DNA of 64,000 bases from Pseudomonadota bacterium (GTDB lineage: Bacteria > Pseudomonadota > Gammaproteobacteria > Steroidobacterales > Steroidobacteraceae). The notes beneath the pieces are model-generated. The model did not search any database, was not told the DNA's origin, and was given only the letters and a program-made list of their open reading frames with translations. Of this stretch, positions 26,840 through 34,513 are shown piece after piece; position 1 is the stretch's first letter; each line of letters begins with the position of its first letter. Made by a program: the position numbers and the translations under genes. The DNA lies in contig JAJYAM010000005.1 of NCBI GenBank assembly GCA_021779535.1, forward strand, positions 1-64,000, written 5' to 3'.

Positions 26840-27508
26840 TCAGCGGCCTCCCTGGTGGGATTCGAGCCGGTCGAGATCGAGGCTGTCGAACTGCTCGCGG
26901 ATCTGGAAGAAGAACACGCCGAGCACCAGCATCGCGACCAGCACGTCGAGCGCGACGCCGAGCTCGACGACCATCGGCATCCCGTACGTCGCGCTCATCG
27001 CGCCGAAGAACAGCCCGTTCTCCATCGACAGGAACCCGATGACCTGCGACATCGCCTTGCGGCGCGTGATCATCGTGAGGAACGCGAGCAGGATCACCGC
27101 GACCGCGATCCCGATCGCGCTGCGCGTCGCGGTGCTCGCGAGCGCGGAGATCGGCTGCGCGAGCCCGAACGAGAACACGACGATCAGCACGCCGACGAGC
27201 ATCGTGCCCGGGATGTTCAGCAACGGATCCGTGTCCCAGTAGACGCCGAGCCGCCGGATCATCCGCCGCAGCAGCCACGGCAGCGCGAGCACCTTGACCG
27301 AGAGCGTGAGCGCGGCCGACAGCAGCAGGTTGTCGTCGCCGGTGCGCCACGCGAGCAGCAAGGTCGCGGCGCACAGCACGCCCCCCTGCAGCGCGAACAG
27401 CTCGACCAGCGTGGCGATGCGCCGCTGCGCGAGCATCGCGAACGACAGCAGCAGCAGCAGCGCCGCGAGCGAATCGAGCAGCTGCATCACGAACGGTGTC
27501 TGACCCAT
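26840..27508 (-). CDS. hyfE: HyfE-like membrane subunit (NuoK-like)
   Basis: 222 residues, about six helices, matching HyfE of hydrogenase-4, whose C-terminal half is NuoK-like (GFLSMENGLFFGAMSATYGM has the conserved Glu in a membrane helix). N-terminal helices (QLLDSLAALLLLLSFAMLAQ) are typical of HyfE. Ends in QFDSLDLDRLESHQ as is common in the family. Sits between hyfC (4-base gap) and hyfF (abutting). Confidence 0.86.
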   Translation of the reverse strand: MGQTPFVMQLLDSLAALLLLLSFAMLAQRRIATLVELFALQGGVLCAATLLLAWRTGDDNLLLSAALTLSVKVLALPWLLRRMIRRLGVYWDTDPLLNIPGTMLVGVLIVVFSFGLAQPISALASTATRSAIGIAVAVILLAFLTMITRRKAMSQVIGFLSMENGLFFGAMSATYGMPMVVELGVALDVLVAMLVLGVFFFQIREQFDSLDLDRLESHQGGR

Positions 27509-27512
27509 GGAT

Positions 27513-28463
27513 TCAGGCTCCGAGCAGCAGGTGCACGAGCATGCCGAGCACCGCGAACAGGAATGCCGCCGCGAGGAACTCGGGCGCGCGGAACACCCGC
27601 AGCTTCGCCGACGCGGTCTCGATCAGCGCGAGCGCCGCGCCGGCGACCACCAGCTTCGCGGCGAGCGCGGGGATCGCCGCGGCGAGCGCGAACGGTCCCT
27701 CGGCGCCGGTCGCGGTGCCCCAGGGCACGAACAGCGCGAAGCCGATGCACGCGTAGTTCATCAGCTTCAGCGCGGACGCGAACTCCATCAGCGCGAGGTG
27801 CCGCGCGGAGTACTCGAGCAGCATCGCCTCGTGGATCATCGTCAGCTCGAGATGGGTCGACGGGTTGTCGATCGGCAGGCGGCCGTTCTCGGCGAGCAGC
27901 ACCATCGTGAACGCGACGCCGGTGAACGCGAGGCTCGGCGACAGCGTGATCGGGCCGGTCGCGAGGCGCTCCGCGATCGCCGGCAGCGCGGTCGTCGACG
28001 AGGTCAGCGCGGCGACGAAGATCACCATCAGGAGCGCCGGCTCCGCCAGGAATCCGACCATCATCTCCCGGCGCGCGCCGAGCGTTCCGAACGGCGTGCC
28101 GACGTCCATCGCGGCGAGCGCGAGGAACATGCGCGCGGTCGCGAACAGGCCGACCAGCGCGATCGCATCGGCCGCGGGGCTGAACGGCAGGCGCGTCCCC
28201 ATCGACGGGATCACCGCCGCCGCGGCCAGCATCGTCGCGAACACCACGTAGGGCGCGACCCGGAACAGCGGCGACGCGTTCGTCGCGATCACCGCATCCT
28301 TGTGGAAGAGCTTGCGGATGCCGCGGTAGGACTGCCACAGCGGCGGCGCCCGCCGGTTCTGCAGCCACGCCCGGCATTGGCTCACCCAGCCCTGGAACAG
28401 CGGCGCGACCGCGAGCGCCGCGACCACCTCGAGGACCTGCGTCAACCAGTCGATCGGTCTCAT
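27513..28463 (-). CDS. hyfC: HyfC/HycD/NuoH-like membrane subunit
   Basis: 316-residue NuoH-like protein linking the hydrophilic and membrane arms. Conserved segments are QSYRGIRKLFHKDAVI after the first helix, the GRLPIDNPSTHLELTMIHEA block with the following MLLEYSA (the charged loop typical of HyfC and HycD), and about eight helices. Start ATG 28463 overlaps the hyfB stop (ATGA). In complex I this subunit lines the quinone chamber together with NuoB and NuoD. Confidence 0.88.
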   Translation of the reverse strand: MRPIDWLTQVLEVVAALAVAPLFQGWVSQCRAWLQNRRAPPLWQSYRGIRKLFHKDAVIATNASPLFRVAPYVVFATMLAAAAVIPSMGTRLPFSPAADAIALVGLFATARMFLALAAMDVGTPFGTLGARREMMVGFLAEPALLMVIFVAALTSSTTALPAIAERLATGPITLSPSLAFTGVAFTMVLLAENGRLPIDNPSTHLELTMIHEAMLLEYSARHLALMEFASALKLMNYACIGFALFVPWGTATGAEGPFALAAAIPALAAKLVVAGAALALIETASAKLRVFRAPEFLAAAFLFAVLGMLVHLLLGA

Positions 28464-30466
28464 AACACCAGCGCGAGCAGCAGGCACAGGGTCGCGAGCG
28501 CGTACAGCAGGTAGGTCGAGATCCGGCCCCGCTGGAACACCGCGCAGACCTCGGCGCCGCGGTCGACCCAGCCGGCGAGCGGCTCGTACAGCGCGCGCCA
28601 GATCCGGTCGCCGATCTCGACCGAGTAGCGCGGCGCGGTGTCGAACGGCGTCGGCAGGCTGCGCCGCATCGCGAACCACGGGGTGAACAGGTGGCGGATC
28701 GGCTGCCCGAAGCCCTCGGCGGTGTCCTGCGTCCGCCCGGTCAACGCGTCCCCGCCGCAGGTCCACGGCGGTGCGCGCCGCACCGGCCGGCGATAGGTCA
28801 GGCGGACCGCGAACACGGTGAGCAGGACGCCCGCGATCACCGTCCCCGCGAAGATCGGCGGCGCGTACGAGATCGACCGCGGGCCGAGCGGCGCGAGCAT
28901 CCACCACGACCCGCCGCCCGCCGGCAACGCGCCGACGCCGAGGCTGCTCGCGACCTGGCCGAGCGCCGGCACGATCGTCGCGGGCAGCAAGCCGAGCGCG
29001 ACGCAGCCGAGCGCGAGCCAGGCCAGCCCCGCGCGTTCCATCCGCCCGGCGTCGTGGGCGGTGGCGAGCGTGGACTCGCGCGGCTGGCCGAGGAACACGA
29101 CGCCGTAGAATTTCACCATCACGTAGCCGGCGAGCGCCGCGACCAGCGCGACCAGGCCGGCGCCGAGCGGCAACAGCATGTCGACGAACGGGTACGGCAC
29201 CTCGTGCGCGTGCAGGAAGGCTTGCAGCAGCAGCCACTCGGAGACGAAGCCGTTCAGCGGCGGCAGCCCCGCGATCGCGAGCACGCCGACGAGGGTGAGC
29301 CAGGCGACCCAGGGCATCCGGTGGATCAGGCCGCCGAGCCGGCCGAGGTTCCGCTCGCCGGTCGAGTGGAGCACCGAACCGGTCCCGAGGAACAGCAGGC
29401 TCTTCATGAACGCGTGGTTCAGCGCGTGGTAGAGGACCGCGATCAACGCGAGCGCCGCGACGGCCGGCATCGCGGCGCCATGGAACACCATCGCGAGACC
29501 GATGCCGGTGAACAGGATGCCGACGTTCTCGATCGACGAGTACGCGAGCAGGCGCTTCATGTCGGTCTGGGCCGCCGCGAACACGATGCCGTAGAGCGCG
29601 CTGAACAGCCCCAATGCGACCGGCACGAGCCCCCACCATCCCGGCAGCCCGTGCAACAGGTCGAACGCGACCCGGAGCATCCCGTAGATCGCGATCTTCA
29701 GCATCACGCCGCTCATCAGCGCCGATACCGGCGAGGGCGCGGCGGGATGGGCCTCGGGCAACCAGACGTGCAGCGGTACGAGCCCGGCCTTCGCGCCGAA
29801 CCCCGCGAGCGCGAGCAGGAACGCGGCCGCGGCCCAGCCGGCGGAGAGGTGCGCGGCGCGCATCGCGTCGAACGTGAACCGCCAGCTGCCGCCCTGCAGC
29901 ACGCCGAAGCACAGCAGGATCGCGAGCGCGCCGAGGTGCGCCATCAGCAGGTACAGGAAGCCGGCGCGGCGGATCTCGCCGATCCGGTGCTGCGAGGTGA
30001 CCAGGAAGTACGACGACAAGGCCATCGTCTCCCACGCGACCATGAACGCGTACGCATCGTCGGCGAGCAGCACGAATCCCATGCTCGCGAGGAACAGGTG
30101 GTATTCGAAGCACAGCAGGCCCGGCGCGGTGCCTTGTCCGACGCGAAAGTATCCGGCGCCGAACAGCGAGATGCCGGCGCTCGCGGCGCCGAGCAGCACC
30201 AGGAACGTCGCCGACAGCGCGTCGAGCCGCAGGTGCATCGGCAGCGCCGGCAGGCCGATCACGAGTTCCATCCGCTCGGGCGGCTGCGCGAGATGGGCCG
30301 CGGCGATCGCCGCGATCGCGACGCCGCAGACCGCGCCGAGCGGGAACAGCGTCCGGCCGGCGATCTTCAGGCTCGCGGGCCGCACCAGGCCGACCGCGCC
30401 GATCGCGATCCAGGCGCACAACAGCGCGAGGATCTGCGCGAGCGGGGTTCCCAAGGCGGCGGTCAC
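28460..30466 (-). CDS. hyfB: HyfB/NuoL-like antiporter-type membrane subunit
   Basis: 668 residues, about 16 helices, the large antiporter-like subunit that begins Hyf-type operons. Marks: the FMVAWETMALSSYFLVTSQH segment, GAKAGLVPLHVWLPEAHPAA (proton-channel Lys), HALNHAFMKSLLFLGTGSVL and PPLNGFVSEWLL. GTG 30466 is chosen because it places the first hydrophobic helix at the normal distance; an in-frame ATG at 30520 exists but lies on the likely promoter (TATAAT, 30519-30526) and has no ribosome binding site. First gene of the Ehr operon; order is B-C-E-F-G-I, with no hyfA, hyfD or hyfH. Confidence 0.85.
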   Translation of the reverse strand: MTAALGTPLAQILALLCAWIAIGAVGLVRPASLKIAGRTLFPLGAVCGVAIAAIAAAHLAQPPERMELVIGLPALPMHLRLDALSATFLVLLGAASAGISLFGAGYFRVGQGTAPGLLCFEYHLFLASMGFVLLADDAYAFMVAWETMALSSYFLVTSQHRIGEIRRAGFLYLLMAHLGALAILLCFGVLQGGSWRFTFDAMRAAHLSAGWAAAAFLLALAGFGAKAGLVPLHVWLPEAHPAAPSPVSALMSGVMLKIAIYGMLRVAFDLLHGLPGWWGLVPVALGLFSALYGIVFAAAQTDMKRLLAYSSIENVGILFTGIGLAMVFHGAAMPAVAALALIAVLYHALNHAFMKSLLFLGTGSVLHSTGERNLGRLGGLIHRMPWVAWLTLVGVLAIAGLPPLNGFVSEWLLLQAFLHAHEVPYPFVDMLLPLGAGLVALVAALAGYVMVKFYGVVFLGQPRESTLATAHDAGRMERAGLAWLALGCVALGLLPATIVPALGQVASSLGVGALPAGGGSWWMLAPLGPRSISYAPPIFAGTVIAGVLLTVFAVRLTYRRPVRRAPPWTCGGDALTGRTQDTAEGFGQPIRHLFTPWFAMRRSLPTPFDTAPRYSVEIGDRIWRALYEPLAGWVDRGAEVCAVFQRGRISTYLLYALATLCLLLALVL

Positions 30467-30502
30467 GGCGGCGATGTCGGGGGATCGGGGGTCGGGGTGT
30501 GC

Positions 30503-30531
30503 ATTGGATTCGCATCGCATTATAATCCAAT
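30503..30531. promoter_or_regulatory. Inverted repeat over a symmetrical TATAAT element between hyfB and the RHH gene
   Basis: ATTGGATT (30503-30510) and AATCCAAT (30524-30531) are a perfect 8-bp inverted repeat, 13 bases apart, in an A+T-rich island unlike the rest of the region. ATTATAAT (30519-30526) reads as a TATAAT -10 box on both strands. A plus-strand start point about seven bases later would fall near 30533, leaving the RHH gene (GTG 30537) almost leaderless; the minus-strand version sits about 50 bases before hyfB. No good -35 is seen on either side, which would suit a regulated promoter. Confidence 0.5.
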
Positions 30532-30536
30532 TCCAC

Positions 30537-30776
30537 GTGACCCAGGAAACTCGCACCGCCCGATTGACCGTGCTGATCGACCCGCGCAAGAAGGCCGTGT
30601 TCGAGCGGCTCTGCGCGGCGGAGGACGCGGTGCCCTCGCAGGTGGTGCGCCGGCTGCTGCGCCGCTACATCGAGGAGCACCTCGGCAGGCCCTGGTCGCC
30701 TGAGGACGTGCCGTTGCCGAAGCGCAAGCCCCCGCGGCGAGCCGGCTCGAAACCCCGCCCGACCCGTGCCCGTTGA
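30537..30776 (+). CDS. Ribbon-helix-helix (CopG/Arc-like) DNA-binding protein
   Basis: 79-residue protein: ARLTVLIDPRKKAVFERLCA (ribbon plus helix A) and AVPSQVVRRLLRRYIEEHL (helix B) give the RHH pattern; the C-terminal ~30 residues are a Pro/Lys/Arg-rich basic tail. GTG 30537 starts directly after the inverted repeat and promoter-like element shared with the divergent Ehr operon, so it is a candidate autoregulator and Ehr regulator. Longer starts upstream in this frame are antisense to hyfB and lack family similarity. Could also be an antitoxin-type RHH protein, but no toxin gene follows; the next gene is a cytochrome b561. Confidence 0.7.
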   Translation: MTQETRTARLTVLIDPRKKAVFERLCAAEDAVPSQVVRRLLRRYIEEHLGRPWSPEDVPLPKRKPPRRAGSKPRPTRAR

Positions 30777-30790
30777 AGAGGAACCGCTCG

Positions 30791-31309
30791 ATGCTCCCGA
30801 AGAATGCGCGGTATTCGAACACGATGATCGCGATCCACTGGCTCACCGCGGTGCTGGTCCTCGTCGCCTATCTGGTCAGCGAGGGCGGCCGGCGCGTGCG
30901 CGTCGACCCGCCGGTGCTGCATTTCGCCTGCGGGTTCGCGGTGCTCGTGCTGGTGTTCGCGCGCCTGTTCGCGCGGGCCGCCGGCGGCGTCCCTGCCCCG
31001 CCCGGCTCGGTCGGGCCCACGCTCGCGCGCGCGGCGAAGCTCGGTCACGCGGTCCTGTATCTGCTGCTGGTCGCGGTCCCGTTGACCGGCTGGTACGCCG
31101 CCTCGCGGCTCGGCGTGCCGATCGACCTGTGGGGCTTGCGCATCCCGGCGATCGCGGCGGCGGTCAAGGGACGCATCGGGGCGATCGGCGAGATCCACCA
31201 GATCGGCGGCAACGCGATCCTGATCCTCGCGGGCCTGCACGCGGCGGCCGGCCTGTGGCATCAGTTCGCGCGGCGCGATCACACGCTCGAGCGGATGAGC
31301 CCCTTTTGA
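30791..31309 (+). CDS. Cytochrome b561 family protein
   Basis: 172-residue four-helix membrane cytochrome b, binding two b hemes and passing electrons between the quinone pool and periplasmic acceptors. Heme-ligand histidines are seen in MIAIHWLTAVL, KLGHAVLYLLL and GEIHQIGGNAI/GLHAAAG at the expected helix positions. ATG 30791 has AGAGGAA six bases upstream; an earlier TTG (30773) overlaps the RHH stop and is less likely. Follows the RHH gene by 14 bases and so may be co-regulated with the redox complex across the promoter. Ends before a strong convergent terminator. Confidence 0.88.
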   Translation: MLPKNARYSNTMIAIHWLTAVLVLVAYLVSEGGRRVRVDPPVLHFACGFAVLVLVFARLFARAAGGVPAPPGSVGPTLARAAKLGHAVLYLLLVAVPLTGWYAASRLGVPIDLWGLRIPAIAAAVKGRIGAIGEIHQIGGNAILILAGLHAAAGLWHQFARRDHTLERMSPF

Positions 31310-31313
31310 AAGA

Positions 31314-31344
31314 GGACCGGGCGCCTGGCTGCGGCGCCCGGTCC
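31314..31344. terminator. Perfect 12-bp convergent hairpin terminator
   Basis: GGACCGGGCGCC and its exact complement flank a 7-base loop, between the stop codons of the cytochrome b561 gene and the convergent DUF4382 lipoprotein gene. Short C-rather than U-tracts follow, so termination efficiency is uncertain, but position and perfection argue for a shared 3' hairpin. Confidence 0.7.
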
Positions 31345-31355
31345 CCCGCCGGCGG

Positions 31356-33299
31356 CTAGTGGAAGTGCACCACCATCCGGCTCACGCTCATCGTGCCGGT
31401 CGAGGCGTCGAAGCCGCCGTCCGCGCTGATGCTCGACACCGTCGCGCTGCCGTTCAACGCCTGGGTCAGCGCGGTCACGAAGTCGTTGAACGTCGCATAC
31501 GAGGTTTCCTGCTCCGTATCGGCGTTCTCGGTCACGATCAGGTACACCGGGCTCGCGGCGCTCAGGTCGGGCGTCACGGTGATTCCCGAGGTGAGCGACG
31601 AGACCGCGACGTTCATGGGTCCGATCGACAGCTCGAACTCGTCGGCGGCGGCGAGGACGCCCGGCGCGATCGACAGTTGCGCGTTGGTGAGCGTCGCGAA
31701 CGGCGTGGTCTGGCCCGGATCCGGCCACTCGACGTGCAATTGCGCCGCGGTGTTCACGAAGTCGACGATCGTCACCGCATCGAAGTCCGGCGGTGCGGCG
31801 CCGAACGGCGCGACCATGCCGACGAAACCGACCGGTGCGCCGGCGGACAGGCCGCCGGTCGACAGCGCCTGCGGGATCGCGACCGTATAGGCGCTCGCGA
31901 CCGCATCCGGCGAGCCGGACGCGCCCGTGCCGGCGAAGTTGAAGGTCGCCGGATCCTGCCCGTCGATCGCCTGCAGCGCGAGCGTCGCAACCCCGTTGCT
32001 CACCGCGCCGGACAGCGTGCCGACGATTCGGGTCGGCAGCAACACCGCGGTGCCTGAGGTCGCGTCGAGCGTCGTATTGCCGGCCGTGTCCGTCGACAGC
32101 GTGCCGGAGAGCTCGATGCGCTGGCCGACCGAGATGTCCTGGGACGTGAGCGCGCCGTTCTGGCCGAGCGCGGAGACGCTCGTTCCGGCGCCGATCGTCG
32201 CGGTCAGCTGACGCACGTAGTGCACGTCTTCGCCGTCCTGCGCGGACATCGTGTCGCCGTTCGCGATCGTGAGCGTATCGCCGGTGCGCGACAGCACCGA
32301 GCCCTGGACCCCGTCCCCGCCGGTGCCCACGACGCTCGTTCCGGCGAGCACGTTGGTCGCGGTGAAGGTCATCGTGGCCTGGTCGAGCGTGCCGAACGCG
32401 GCGGTCATCGTGCCCGCCGGCAACGTCGCGAGCTGCGCGAGGCCGGCGGCACCGACGGCGTTCACGCCGTTGATCGTGAAGTTCGTCGACGCGGTGGTCG
32501 TGACCGTGGTTTGCCCGCTGTCGGTGCCGTCGCCGTCCTCGAACGGATGCACGTTGATCAGGTAGGTGCCGGCACCCGCGTTCACGCTGACGAGGCCGCC
32601 GCGGACCCGGATCTGCTTCGTCGGGTCGGGCACCAGGCTGCCGGTGAGCACCGGATTCACCGTGACGGTCGTCGGACTCGTCGGCGACGGCGTGATCGCG
32701 TTGGACGCGGCCAGGTTGAAGTCGAGCGCGAGGTTCGCGACCGTGCCCTGAGTGACCACGAGGGGCTGGCTCGACGGCAGCGCCAGGTTCAAGGTCATCG
32801 TCGAATTCGGCGCGACCAGCGGCTGCGAGGTCTGCCCGTCGATGATCTGGTCCGGCGCGATCGTCACGCCGCCGCTGCCGTTGTCGACGACGATCGTCGC
32901 GCCGGAATAATCCAGCGTGATCGACGCGGACACGTAGTCGCCCTCCGGGATTTGCGCCGCGCTGACGATCTCCGAGAGGTTCACGAGCTGCGCGAAATCG
33001 ACCGTCGTCTTCACCGGCAGCGTCTGCACGACGGTGCCGTCCGACCGCGTCAGCTGCAGCGAGTCGACGGTGACGATGTAACTCAGGAAATCGCCCGGTG
33101 CGTCGGTCAAGGTCACCAGCGCGCCGCCGCAGGCGCTGGTGCACGCGGTCGGGCTCGCGACGCCGCCGGGCGCCGTGCCGCCGATACCGCCGCCGCCGCC
33201 GCACGCGGTGAGCGCCGCGGCGCCGAGCGCGATCACGCCGAGGCGAAGCCGGCGTGCCGCCAGCGTGCGCCACCCGCGAATCCAGTTGATCGAATGCAT
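31356..33299 (-). CDS. Large DUF4382-type lipoprotein
   Basis: 647 residues. Signal peptide ends in lipobox LTAC followed by a Gly-rich tether (GGGGGIGG), so it is an outer-membrane lipoprotein. The N-terminal domain (about 60-240; GALVTLTDAPGDFLSYIVTV, SLQLTRSDGT, SEIVSAAQIPEGDYVSASI) is of the DUF4382 type; the rest is Thr/Ser/Gly-rich beta repeats (DUF5666-like, each with a variant of RGxVxxxxG...TFxxN/GT). Low Lys/Arg and high Thr/Asn differ sharply from cytoplasmic neighbours, as expected for a surface protein. ATG 33299 has GAGGAG eight bases upstream. Function unknown. Confidence 0.78.
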   Translation of the reverse strand: MHSINWIRGWRTLAARRLRLGVIALGAAALTACGGGGGIGGTAPGGVASPTACTSACGGALVTLTDAPGDFLSYIVTVDSLQLTRSDGTVVQTLPVKTTVDFAQLVNLSEIVSAAQIPEGDYVSASITLDYSGATIVVDNGSGGVTIAPDQIIDGQTSQPLVAPNSTMTLNLALPSSQPLVVTQGTVANLALDFNLAASNAITPSPTSPTTVTVNPVLTGSLVPDPTKQIRVRGGLVSVNAGAGTYLINVHPFEDGDGTDSGQTTVTTTASTNFTINGVNAVGAAGLAQLATLPAGTMTAAFGTLDQATMTFTATNVLAGTSVVGTGGDGVQGSVLSRTGDTLTIANGDTMSAQDGEDVHYVRQLTATIGAGTSVSALGQNGALTSQDISVGQRIELSGTLSTDTAGNTTLDATSGTAVLLPTRIVGTLSGAVSNGVATLALQAIDGQDPATFNFAGTGASGSPDAVASAYTVAIPQALSTGGLSAGAPVGFVGMVAPFGAAPPDFDAVTIVDFVNTAAQLHVEWPDPGQTTPFATLTNAQLSIAPGVLAAADEFELSIGPMNVAVSSLTSGITVTPDLSAASPVYLIVTENADTEQETSYATFNDFVTALTQALNGSATVSSISADGGFDASTGTMSVSRMVVHFH

Positions 33300-33510
33300 G
33301 CTGAGATCTCCTCGTGAGGAACCGTCGCCGCGGCGGCGCGTCGCTCCGTCGAGCGGACGTCCGCGGGGTCCGAGGCACCATTCTGCGAACGCGCGGCACG
33401 CGCACCAATTGTCGGTGCGGGCCGACAGAAAACTTGTGCAAAATGGCGCAAGGTTCGCGCCGCGCTTGACATAACGCGGCGCCCGCGCGGGAGGGGACGG
33501 GCCGGTCAGG

Positions 33511-34506
33511 TCAGGGCAGCGCGGGACGCGGCGCGGTGCCCCGATGAATCGCCCAGTCCATCGCGCGGGTGATCCAGCCGCCGCCGAGGCTCGCGGCGCC
33601 GATGCCGCGCAGATCGTATTCACCGCCGCCCAGGATCGCGTCCGCGGCGCGCTGCCCGCTCTGCACGGCCGGCCCGATCCCTTCGCACAGATCGCGCGTC
33701 GCGAGTCCCGCCGCGTCGCCGACGAGGAACGCGTTGCCCCGCCGCGCCGCCTCGGTGCGGGCACGCAGGTAATAGCTGTACCCGGTCGGCTCGTCGGGCA
33801 CGCGCACGCCGAGCTGGTGGTCGAGCTTCTCGGCGAACCGCCGCCAGTGCTGCCGCAGGTCCTCGTCCCGTTCCTTGAGACGCAACGCGATCGCGCCGAT
33901 CCCGACGTTCAACCAGCCGCGGTCCTTCGGCACGTACCAGCTGTAACCCGGCAGGCCGTGCTCGAAGAACCAGAGGCGGCAGTCCGGATCCCGCCATTCG
34001 TACGGGAACTCGATCTCCAGCGTCGCGGTCTGCAGTGCGCGCTCGCGGGGCGCGAGCTCGCGGAACAGCGCGCGGTGCACCGGGCAACGGGTGCCTGCGG
34101 CGCCGATCAGGAACCGGCAGCGGAATTCGCCGTCGATCTCGAAGCCGTCCCCGTCCGCCCGCACGTCCCTGACCGCGTGGTGCAGCACTTCGACGCCGGA
34201 GCGCTCCAGCAGCCACGCGTCGAACTCGACCCGCCGGATCGAATGCTGCAGGCACGGCACCGGCAGGTGCACGCCCTTCAAGTACCAATGCAGGCGCCGG
34301 AAGCTCAGGAAGCGATGCGGGTACGCGCCGACGTCGATCCCGAGATCCGCGACGACCTGCGGGGTGATCCAGCCCGCGCACAGCTTGTGCCGCGGGAAGC
34401 GCTCGCGATCGAGCAGCAGCACGTCGGCACCCGCCGCGACCAGGCGCGCGGCCGCGGACGATCCCGCGGGGCCGCCTCCGACGATGATGGTCTCGGCGCT
34501 GCGCAT
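33511..34506 (-). CDS. Geranylgeranyl-reductase-like FAD oxidoreductase
   Basis: 331-residue flavoprotein of the geranylgeranyl reductase/PHBH-like superfamily: GGGPAGSSAAARL (FAD Rossmann) at the N terminus, LLLDRERFPRHKLCAGWIT with the family-typical KxCxG motif, FLVGDAAGLATRDLCEGIG (second FAD motif) and a substrate domain of antiparallel strands (LPGYSWYVPKDRGWLNVGIG). Such enzymes reduce isoprenoid or acyl double bonds, or are of unknown role. It starts 7 bases after the cyclopropane synthase gene, pointing to a role on membrane lipid chains. Confidence 0.8.
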   Translation of the reverse strand: MRSAETIIVGGGPAGSSAAARLVAAGADVLLLDRERFPRHKLCAGWITPQVVADLGIDVGAYPHRFLSFRRLHWYLKGVHLPVPCLQHSIRRVEFDAWLLERSGVEVLHHAVRDVRADGDGFEIDGEFRCRFLIGAAGTRCPVHRALFRELAPRERALQTATLEIEFPYEWRDPDCRLWFFEHGLPGYSWYVPKDRGWLNVGIGAIALRLKERDEDLRQHWRRFAEKLDHQLGVRVPDEPTGYSYYLRARTEAARRGNAFLVGDAAGLATRDLCEGIGPAVQSGQRAADAILGGGEYDLRGIGAASLGGGWITRAMDWAIHRGTAPRPALP

Positions 34507-34513
34507 CGATGCC

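Noticed and set aside
30537-30776. RHH protein as the antitoxin of a toxin-antitoxin pair
   Set aside because: No small toxin gene follows or precedes; the neighbours are a cytochrome b561 and the Ehr operon.
33430-33475. TTGACA at about 33466 and a CTTGTGC...GCGCAAG dyad at 33433-33452 upstream of the DUF4382 gene
   Set aside because: TTGACA faces away from the lipoprotein gene and has no -10 at a proper distance. The dyad is imperfect. I cannot support a promoter or operator call.
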